A stretch of DNA of 56,162 nucleotides from Nematocida ironsii (lineage: Eukaryota; Microsporidia), in assembly GCA_001642415.1 (NCBI GenBank), contig LTDK01000117.1, positions 1 through 56,162 on the forward strand. The letters run 5' to 3'. The notes under the pieces were generated by a model. That model was given only the letters and a program-made list of their open reading frames with translations, was not told where the DNA came from and made no database searches. Position numbers and translations under genes: made by a program. The stretch's first letter is position 1. Each line of letters begins with the position of its first letter. Positions 49,075-56,162 of the stretch are shown here, piece by piece.

Positions 49075-51645
49075 ATGCATTTAGATAAGAGAACTAGCAT
49101 TTTTAGTGGTAGCTATATGAGAAGACATGGGATAAAAAGTGGTAAAAGAACTGTGCACAGACTATTTTTATTTAATTATAAAATAGCCTGGATATTTATG
49201 TGTGTATTTTTATGCGCTGTACAGGCAGAACTAACTTGGAACGCTGTGAACAACATAGAGAATATGAAAATTGACAATCCAGAATTAGGAAAGTTAGAAA
49301 TCAATCCGTATAGCTCTATAGGCCCAACAAAGCAGCACTTACAGGACTTATTAGAATATATGCTTAGGCTACGGATGCTTTCTATGCGGGTTAAGACGAA
49401 ATTTCGGGTTTTAGCGAAACAAAGTGATAAAGCTGCTACGTTTGAATATAAAGAGCGAAAATACGACAAGGATATTGTAAATCAAAATGTATGGGAATGC
49501 TCCAATTACACACAGGAAGAAGAAAATCTTTGGGATAAAGCGTATTTACTAAAATTCTATAAGGTGCTTCTTAAGATATTTCCTTCTATGAATGGTGTAT
49601 TATCGATAACAACAGAAAAAAAATCTGATTCATTCTATAATTTTATAGATGACAAGCTTAGTAAGAAAGATGCCCATACACTACTTGCATCTTTATTACT
49701 GCTTTCAGAGGGAGTAAATACTTTAGAGTCTATCGAAAAGTTTAAAAAAATACTAGAGAAGCCATGCGAAGGACCAATTTCTTCTAGATCAAAAAACAAC
49801 ACGCAAGGTGCTACTACAAACACCAGCAAACAAAATTCTAAAGATGAAAATATGCTAAGAGGTGCTTCTACTGCTATTAATGCAAAAGAAAATGAATCAA
49901 ACAGTATCACTGCTATTAATGAAGATTTTGGAGAGAAAGAACCGCTTACTGTGCTTAACTTTTTTATTTATGCTCGAGACCTTTCGCGCTTTGCCTTGGT
50001 TGACATTGAAAATATGTCCATTGGCGAGAAATACAACACTGGGGTGTTTTTAGAAACACCAAGCTTTCTTATTCAGTCATATATATACAAATATATAAAC
50101 ACAGTAGAAGATATGAAATGTTTCATTCAGATATTGCATGATCTTCTTTGGGAGCGAATTTCACATAAGGAAGGCACTACTCCAACCAAAGATCAGGCAG
50201 CTGCGTTGTCTATTTTTAACAGTTATTTTGTTAACATGAAGTCCCCGGAATACAATGAAATAGCAAAAGCTAAAGAGGCATTTATTTCTATACAAAATAA
50301 TTTAGATTTAGAAAAAGAAAAGAAGGAGGCTGTAAAGGAAAATAACACATCCAGTGAATCCATAAATACAAATGATGAATCAAATAACCAAAATAAAGAC
50401 ACCAAGAAGCCAAATGAAGAAGCAAAAGAACCCTCAGAAGAAACACAAAGAAATTTGATTAAATTCAATAACATTAAGCAAAGTATTGAGTGTTTAGACA
50501 AAAACTCATTTTTATTCCATATGTTCAAAGGATACGAAAAATTTCTATTGTTTTCTTTTAGCGATATTGAAATAGATATGGAATCGTATAAAAAACAGAC
50601 GCCCATAGATAATCCAAAAAATAGCATAGAGTTAACAAGGCTTATTTTAGATCCCTACCTTAAATCTTATAGATATTTAATGAATGTATTTGTATTTCTA
50701 CTGGTGCATTCTCTTGAATTAAATCTACGAGAAGAAAGTGGGGTTGTTTGTATGATAAAGAACATACTGGGTAGTATGTATTTGCATCCAGAAAAGCTAA
50801 ATATTGACTTTTTCAGCATTCTAGTTATTATTGAGAAAAAATTGGAATACTTCAAGGGGATCATTGAATTTGAAAACGATATGTGCAAGGAGTATTATAT
50901 AAAACCATCTATTATACATTGGCTTATTTTGTATTTTATACAGAGAAATGCAGCATGCCCTTTAACTAGCATTCTTTCAACAATTTTAACTATAAAAAAA
51001 GCTGAGAAAGCGGTATATACGCTAGATGATGTATTAATGGAAAACAGTTGGAGCTTAAATTATGCAATTCTTGATCAGCTAACCAAGGGTAAAGATGAAC
51101 CAGAGTATATTGATCGAATTATAAAATATATGATGCTAAAAAATAGCTTTGGTTATAAAGGACATGCAACTTTTTCAGATATAAATAACATGAATCTTGT
51201 TATAATCATGCTTGCCTGCAATTATGATGAAAAAAGATTTGATGGAATTATAAAAAAATGCTATCACGAAATATTTGCTTGTAGAGGTATAAAGTTTAAT
51301 CTGATTGAATGGAATAAACATGGATATTCATGTACGCCGGCGATTGACTATCTAAAGAGAAATGAAAAGGATATTTTCAAGAAAGAAGAAGATTCAAAGG
51401 ATCCTAATAAGCACGAATATATTCTAGTTATTTATGGCGAGCCCCCGAAAAATAACGAGGATAGCTCCCAGAGCGATGAACAAAATGAAACTAGTGAAAA
51501 GTCTAATAATAGTGACAATTCTATGAATAGTAGTGGGCCTGAAACTAGTGAAAAGTCTGAAGAGAATCAAGAAATTAAAGAGATTAGAAGTAATTCAGAG
51601 CTTCTTAAAAAAGTGGTGTTTGACCATTTTCGTGATATAGAGTAA
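49075..51645 (+). CDS. Large secreted protein, family member 5, Cys/His block absent
   Basis: 856 residues. A long basic N-terminal region precedes the hydrophobic segment IAWIFMCVFLCAVQAELTWN, a signal peptide; the ATG at codon 15 is an alternative start. The ELGKLEINPYSSIGP segment, TLLASLLLLSEGVNTL and YNTGVFLETPSFLIQSYIYK place it in the family. The Cys/His block is absent: after the third block comes a charged low-complexity stretch (KPNEEAKEPSEETQ), then a helical C-terminal region (ESGVVCMIKNILGSMYLHPE and on). A Ser/Asn/Glu-rich tail (SSQSDEQNETSEKSNNSDNS) lies close to the C-terminus. It has TTTCGGGTT in frame at 49402-49410. Confidence 0.8.
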   Translation: MHLDKRTSIFSGSYMRRHGIKSGKRTVHRLFLFNYKIAWIFMCVFLCAVQAELTWNAVNNIENMKIDNPELGKLEINPYSSIGPTKQHLQDLLEYMLRLRMLSMRVKTKFRVLAKQSDKAATFEYKERKYDKDIVNQNVWECSNYTQEEENLWDKAYLLKFYKVLLKIFPSMNGVLSITTEKKSDSFYNFIDDKLSKKDAHTLLASLLLLSEGVNTLESIEKFKKILEKPCEGPISSRSKNNTQGATTNTSKQNSKDENMLRGASTAINAKENESNSITAINEDFGEKEPLTVLNFFIYARDLSRFALVDIENMSIGEKYNTGVFLETPSFLIQSYIYKYINTVEDMKCFIQILHDLLWERISHKEGTTPTKDQAAALSIFNSYFVNMKSPEYNEIAKAKEAFISIQNNLDLEKEKKEAVKENNTSSESINTNDESNNQNKDTKKPNEEAKEPSEETQRNLIKFNNIKQSIECLDKNSFLFHMFKGYEKFLLFSFSDIEIDMESYKKQTPIDNPKNSIELTRLILDPYLKSYRYLMNVFVFLLVHSLELNLREESGVVCMIKNILGSMYLHPEKLNIDFFSILVIIEKKLEYFKGIIEFENDMCKEYYIKPSIIHWLILYFIQRNAACPLTSILSTILTIKKAEKAVYTLDDVLMENSWSLNYAILDQLTKGKDEPEYIDRIIKYMMLKNSFGYKGHATFSDINNMNLVIIMLACNYDEKRFDGIIKKCYHEIFACRGIKFNLIEWNKHGYSCTPAIDYLKRNEKDIFKKEEDSKDPNKHEYILVIYGEPPKNNEDSSQSDEQNETSEKSNNSDNSMNSSGPETSEKSEENQEIKEIRSNSELLKKVVFDHFRDIE

Positions 51646-52387
51646 TTTCTGTCCTTAATAAGTGTTAATTATTCATAATTTATTAAAAATTGAAATTACT
51701 TATATCTATCTTACAATAAATAAATTATTTTTATAACTACTACTCTCATATATACAGCCAAAAATTAGACAAGATTTGTAGTTTTATACAATGAAAGAAA
51801 CAGAATGTATTTACAGAGTGTTGCTAGTGGGGCATGTATTAATAATAAAGGGTAATTTCTAAGAATTATAAGGCATTCGTAAACTTTAACTTTTATAATT
51901 CATAGTACGCATTTATAGACTGCAAATCCAATTTAATTTATACTAGAATTTCGGCTTATATGAAATTTTGATATGTCATCTATTTCTATATTAATTTCAG
52001 CTGCAATATACAATAATTAGTCTAATAAACATTATCTTGAGTTAGTTTGTTGCTAAAACACAAGAATACTCAGAAATTTTACAAAATAAGCGAATATTTT
52101 TAGTTTTAAAAAACTTATGCATAATTCACAATATATAACAAGCTTAAAAATAAAAAAGCTTCTTGAGCCATATAAAACCAAATTATGATATACTATAAGT
52201 AACTCACACAAAGAAATAGATTAATCGTTTAAGTGGTGCTTATTTATAAACATGTCAATATAAATTTTAATATAAGCACTAGGGATTAAATTAAAATTAT
52301 TTCTTTCTTGCACAAATTAAATTAGAATATATTAAAAACTGTTAAGTTAAACTATAAATATAAGTCAAAATTTAAAAAATTTAAAAA
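51646..52387. other. Spacer upstream of family member 6
   Basis: A+T-rich, 0.74 kb. It has GAATTTCGGCTTATATGAAAT near 51,946 (one mismatch to the recurrent motif) and AAAATTTAAAAAATTTAAAA directly before the ATG. No gene seen. Confidence 0.5.
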
Positions 52388-55354
52388 ATGAAGAATTCTA
52401 AAGCATCAACTAGAAGAATACTAGTATCTCAATATAGAGAAACATTTCAAAATAGACAATACTCTACCTGTACTTATCTATTTACTACACTTTTATTACT
52501 TGTTCTGTGCTGTGTATTTGCAGAATCTGACTCAGATACGCCTAAAGATGCATGCAGCTCTAAAGATACTTCTGAACTAAAATTGGCTAATAATATCGCA
52601 ACAATAAACTTATATGGGACTCTAAATCCAATTCTATGGGATCTAAACAGAAAGACTCCTCTTATAACAAATATGAGGATGCTTCTATTGTTTTTAGAGC
52701 AGAATAAGGATGTGCAAAATTCATATATTAATGCAAATTCTACCGTGAAGAGTATGCCTACTCTGCCGAATACTCAAAAGGAATCTACTTGTAAAAACAA
52801 TTCGCTATTTGGCTGGTATATAAATGAGCTTCTAAAGACATGGCCTCTAATGTTTCCTTTCATGGAAGGCGCAGAATGCATAAAAAGCTCTGATAAAAAC
52901 TCCTTTTATAGCGTGCTTGTGAAAAACTCAAAGGATAAAAATGACTATATGCTCCTTGCCTCTTTATTACTTCTTTCAAAGGGGCTGCCTGTTCCTTTGT
53001 ATATTCAAGAGAATCCTAGCGACACAATCATATCTCTAAAATCACCAGAGCTCACTACAGATATTTTTAAAATTACTTTAAATACATCGCAGCCACACGA
53101 TGTTATAAAGATAGTTAAATTTTTCATAAATAATCAAAAAAACAAAGACAATCTATACAGTCTATTCTTAGACCCATGGGTATATAAAAAATATAAAACT
53201 GGAAGGTTTATGCACACACCGCATTTTCTTATACACTCATATATATTAGAATATGTGCCTCTAACTGATGTGTCTGCCTTTAATAAGACAGTGAATATGA
53301 TTTTAGCTCTTAATAAAAGAAACACGCAAAATTGTAGATACACGAGAGTATATAATAGGTACTTTAGAAAATTGACAGACACGGAAAAAATGCTGCCATC
53401 TCCTAAGCCATTGAACAGCAATTACTCACTTTTAAGTATAGTGCGTTATATAGATAGTTATTTTATTGTGGACGGCTTGAAAAAGCTATCTACTGAGAAA
53501 GCAGATACTCTTTCTAAAATCAGCGCATTTATCCAAAAAGCAAAGAATACCATGCCTTTCTTTTTATTGAGCCGTAGTATAGACTCAATGCTAGACAACC
53601 CATTTTTTAAGCAGCGCGTTCCTTTGATATACAACCAAGATGTGCCGTATTCAGAGGATAGCATAAAAACCAATCTGTCTAGTTTTTTCTTCAGTACATT
53701 ATTTACATCACCCGAAAATATTTTAAACCAGGCGTATGAAATACTTCTATATGCTATGAAAGAGAATTTACCTATTGAAAGTGTTAGTGTTCGGCTTGTT
53801 CGTTTTTTGCTACAATATGGGCTGTCTAGCAACATGAAAAATGACCATCCAGTTTTTTCTCTTCTGCTGCTATTTGAGAAAATAGAAGCTAAGCAGCATG
53901 CCAGCCTAGAGCAGCCATTCTCTTGTTGCAAAATAGACAAAATGACTCTGGAAGATATATGCACGGTATTTGAATATCTTTTGAAGAAAAACAGTCCTGA
54001 TTTACTCTGTTTATTTATTTGCCACTGCGCAGAACATGTTGCCTCATCCGTTTCTCCTATAGAAATCCTTATTACTGGTATAAAGGATGAAAATAAAATA
54101 GATTTTGTCAAAGTCCTAACAGAAGATGGAAAAACCATGGAGTATATTATGCGAACAATAGAAGGCATTGAAAATTTGACAGATGATGCTTCTTGGATAG
54201 AAAAAGTAGTACAAAACCTATTAATGACGATAATTGGTCTGTCTTATACCACAGACAATGCATTTGATGATATTATACAGAAGTGCTTTGTTTTGCTAGA
54301 AACAAAATATACCAAATGTGGTGTGGAACTATGCAGCATTAGTGATCTTTCTTTGCTTATTTCTATACAAAAGGTTTTGTTGAATAAAAAAGAGAGTCTT
54401 TTTGGCAGTCAGGAGAATCCAGTATGCTTTAACAAACTAAAAGGCCTGCTTCCAGCATATATGAATATTTTGGAAAATATAATTTTTAAAAAAACCCGAG
54501 ATGAGATTATTTCAATAATAACCCGTGTGATATGGCAGGTAAATGAAAATAGGGCAAAAGGGCTAATTTATGATTTAATTGACTTCCTGAAAAATTTAGA
54601 AAATAAAAATGTTCCTAGTGTTGTATTATATTTACAATACGTATACGAAATGCTTGGACCACCAGATATTTACAATGATTTATATGATGGCCCATTAAAA
54701 TACCTCTATATATTTGGCTCAGCAGACCGTTTATATAACAATATTGCTGCAAACATTTATAAAATGGTTGAGTATTTACCAAAAAAGGATGATGTTAAAA
54801 AGAACACACCTTGTTGCGATTTGATTACTTATTTAATAGGTCATGTAAATTCAATTTATTCCTTATTTAATACAACCCGAAATGAATTTAATGTACTAAA
54901 GAAAGAAATAATGGAAATTGAAAATATAAGAATGCTAAGTATAATTTTGGATAATGTGCGTGCATTGGCAAGAATTTCAGATGAAGCAAACAAAATAGTT
55001 AATGACTTTTTCGGGTTTAATATATATGCATGGGAGTATATTTCGGTTTATTTGTTACCGAGTTCAGTTTCATTTAAGAGTAATAATAAAATAGATAAAA
55101 TTCTATCCGAGCTAAAAAGAAATATAAAAATAGTATTATCTCAATATAATATTATAAACAACTATAATGAATTGAATGATCTTATGCAAGCCCAGAAAGT
55201 CCTCATGGCTGATTCTAAGATTATTACTGCCAGTAAGAATATAAAGGCCCATGCTAATATGTTCTATTCCCTATGGTTTAATCCTATAAAACAAATTGAA
55301 TACATATTAGAGAAAGAAAAGGAATTCTCTAACCCAAGCTGCTTAGAAAATTAA
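52388..55354 (+). CDS. Large secreted protein, family member 6, Cys/His block absent
   Basis: 988 residues, the longest member. A basic N-terminus is followed by LFTTLLLLVLCCVFAESDSD, a signal peptide. Blocks: ATINLYGTLNPILWDL (the degenerate 'NP.GPL.P' block), MLLASLLLLSKGLPVPL near residues 186-204, and YKTGRFMHTPHFLIHSYILE near 260-285. The Cys/His block is missing. It is replaced by a long helical body with several tandem-looking helical pairs, consistent with an alpha-solenoid, ending in KQIEYILEKEKEFSNPS. It is the closest layout match to the 49075 gene next to it, so the two probably form a subfamily. Motif copies lie in frame at 54874-54882 and 55009-55017. Confidence 0.8.
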   Translation: MKNSKASTRRILVSQYRETFQNRQYSTCTYLFTTLLLLVLCCVFAESDSDTPKDACSSKDTSELKLANNIATINLYGTLNPILWDLNRKTPLITNMRMLLLFLEQNKDVQNSYINANSTVKSMPTLPNTQKESTCKNNSLFGWYINELLKTWPLMFPFMEGAECIKSSDKNSFYSVLVKNSKDKNDYMLLASLLLLSKGLPVPLYIQENPSDTIISLKSPELTTDIFKITLNTSQPHDVIKIVKFFINNQKNKDNLYSLFLDPWVYKKYKTGRFMHTPHFLIHSYILEYVPLTDVSAFNKTVNMILALNKRNTQNCRYTRVYNRYFRKLTDTEKMLPSPKPLNSNYSLLSIVRYIDSYFIVDGLKKLSTEKADTLSKISAFIQKAKNTMPFFLLSRSIDSMLDNPFFKQRVPLIYNQDVPYSEDSIKTNLSSFFFSTLFTSPENILNQAYEILLYAMKENLPIESVSVRLVRFLLQYGLSSNMKNDHPVFSLLLLFEKIEAKQHASLEQPFSCCKIDKMTLEDICTVFEYLLKKNSPDLLCLFICHCAEHVASSVSPIEILITGIKDENKIDFVKVLTEDGKTMEYIMRTIEGIENLTDDASWIEKVVQNLLMTIIGLSYTTDNAFDDIIQKCFVLLETKYTKCGVELCSISDLSLLISIQKVLLNKKESLFGSQENPVCFNKLKGLLPAYMNILENIIFKKTRDEIISIITRVIWQVNENRAKGLIYDLIDFLKNLENKNVPSVVLYLQYVYEMLGPPDIYNDLYDGPLKYLYIFGSADRLYNNIAANIYKMVEYLPKKDDVKKNTPCCDLITYLIGHVNSIYSLFNTTRNEFNVLKKEIMEIENIRMLSIILDNVRALARISDEANKIVNDFFGFNIYAWEYISVYLLPSSVSFKSNNKIDKILSELKRNIKIVLSQYNIINNYNELNDLMQAQKVLMADSKIITASKNIKAHANMFYSLWFNPIKQIEYILEKEKEFSNPSCLEN

Positions 55355-55971
55355 ATTTTAAGCATATTCTAAAATATCTATGTTGTATGCTAAGAATAGC
55401 ATATTAAGAATTGTATATGAGTTATTTAATTAATATATTTGTTGTATGTGAGACTAATATAAGTCTACGACATACATAAGTTACATTGATAAGTGGTCAA
55501 CAAGTCTACAAATAAAATATAGTTTGTAATTGAGGACAAAGGACACGTTCAAAGTAATACTAAGTAAGAAACTCATCTATAAATAAGAGTTACGTTTTTA
55601 ATAAAAATCAAAGTATCTTAATGCCTAATTCTAAATATTCGATTCAATTATTTCGGGTTATATCTAATTTACAGAGCATAATATGCATGGTGTTCAGTAA
55701 TGTGTCTCAATTTGACTCAATGTTTAAGCATAATTGATTTTAAGTATAATCACTTAATTTAACTTTTTATTATTTGTGAATGTATTTTATTTCTTTTTGT
55801 TTCTGTCTACTTTTTATTGCTTCTACTATTCTAAATTATTTTCTTTTTATTTATGTAAAGTGTACACATTATAATAAAATACTTTAACCATTGCTTATAA
55901 TAATAAAAGAAATTTATTATTGTATAATAGAATGTGCACGGAAAGAAAATCAGTGGGTGTGAAATATACAC
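55355..55971. other. Spacer upstream of the 5S gene
   Basis: A+T-rich, 0.6 kb. It contains AATTATTTCGGGTTATATC (9-mer 55651-55659). No protein gene seen. Confidence 0.5.
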
Positions 55972-56085
55972 GTGCGGCCATATGCCTGCGTACACACCAG
56001 AACCCGTTCGATCTCTGAAGTTAAGCGCGTGACAGCTTTGATAGTACTGCGATGGGAGACCGCGTGGGAACACAGAGTGCTGCAC
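55972..56085 (+). rRNA. 5S ribosomal RNA
   Basis: 114 nt. Helix I pairs GTGCGGC at the 5' end with GCTGCAC at the 3' end, seven pairs with one G-U. The conserved internal parts are present: CCCGTTCGATCTCTGAAGTT in loops B/C, AAGTTAAGCGCG (box A region) and GATGGGAGACCGCGTGGGAA (box C region). It is a lone, dispersed 5S copy. Single-base end uncertainty remains. Confidence 0.93.
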
Positions 56086-56090
56086 TTTTT
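56086..56090 (+). terminator. Pol III terminator of the 5S gene
   Basis: Five T residues immediately after the mature 3' end. Confidence 0.75.
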
Positions 56091-56162
56091 GTTCTTTCCC
56101 ACTCTTAAGAAAACAGTAATAGAAGAGTAGTAGTATGCATTATAATAAGTATTATAATACGA
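56091..56162. other. Window end, no feature
   Basis: 72 bp of A+T-rich sequence after the 5S gene. Nothing recognised. Confidence 0.4.

Noticed and set aside
53458..54168. 236-codon minus-strand ORF inside the 52388 gene
   Set aside because: No signal or domain; the plus-strand frame is longer and matches the family.
55831..56085. 84-codon minus-strand ORF
   Set aside because: Covers the 5S rRNA gene in antisense.

Overview
This is nuclear DNA of a microsporidian (an obligate intracellular, fungus-related parasite). It is very A+T-rich. The eukaryotic genes are intron-free and include a septin, histone H2A, proteasome subunit Rpn9, ribosomal proteins eL8 and uL30, ubiquitin, TRM6 and MND1. 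It also has a 5S rRNA and a tRNA-Lys, and several genes carry the microsporidian CCC signal just before the ATG. A dispersed family of large secreted proteins, together with many N-terminally anchored low-complexity proteins, resembles the expanded host-exposed families described in Nematocida. That genus assignment is inference only.

Layout. 1-12.9 kb: a septin fragment, one secreted-family member, S-adenosylmethionine synthetase and three membrane or secreted proteins of unknown function. 12.9-24.8 kb: a core block of conserved genes (Mak21/Noc1-like, forkhead-like, H2A, Rpn9-like, eL8, two unknowns, tRNA-Lys). It is saturated with a short palindromic repeat (half-site close to GTGTAATAAGTAAT) that fills the spacers and also runs in frame through the genes. 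24.8-27.7 kb: a tightly packed, repeat-free housekeeping run on the minus strand (small unknown, ubiquitin, TRM6, uL30, MND1). 28-56 kb: an accessory region with long spacers. It holds four more intact members of the secreted family plus one decayed copy, four proteins with an N-terminal membrane anchor and low-complexity tail, a possible winged-helix protein and an amino-acid transporter, and ends in a 5S rRNA gene.

How the genes relate. The core block serves ribosome assembly, chromatin, the proteasome/ubiquitin system, tRNA methylation and meiosis. The flanking blocks look like a host-interface repertoire of secreted or surface proteins, with an amino-acid importer suited to a host-dependent parasite.

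The three most notable observations are these. (1) A palindromic repeat has invaded protein-coding genes in open frames, and it splits a forkhead-like domain. (2) The secreted family has a conserved Cys...His pair that looks like a thiol-enzyme site; one member has lost both residues and two members lack the whole block. (3) A 9-mer, TTTCGGGTT/AACCCGAAA, occurs 17 times where well under one copy is expected from base composition.
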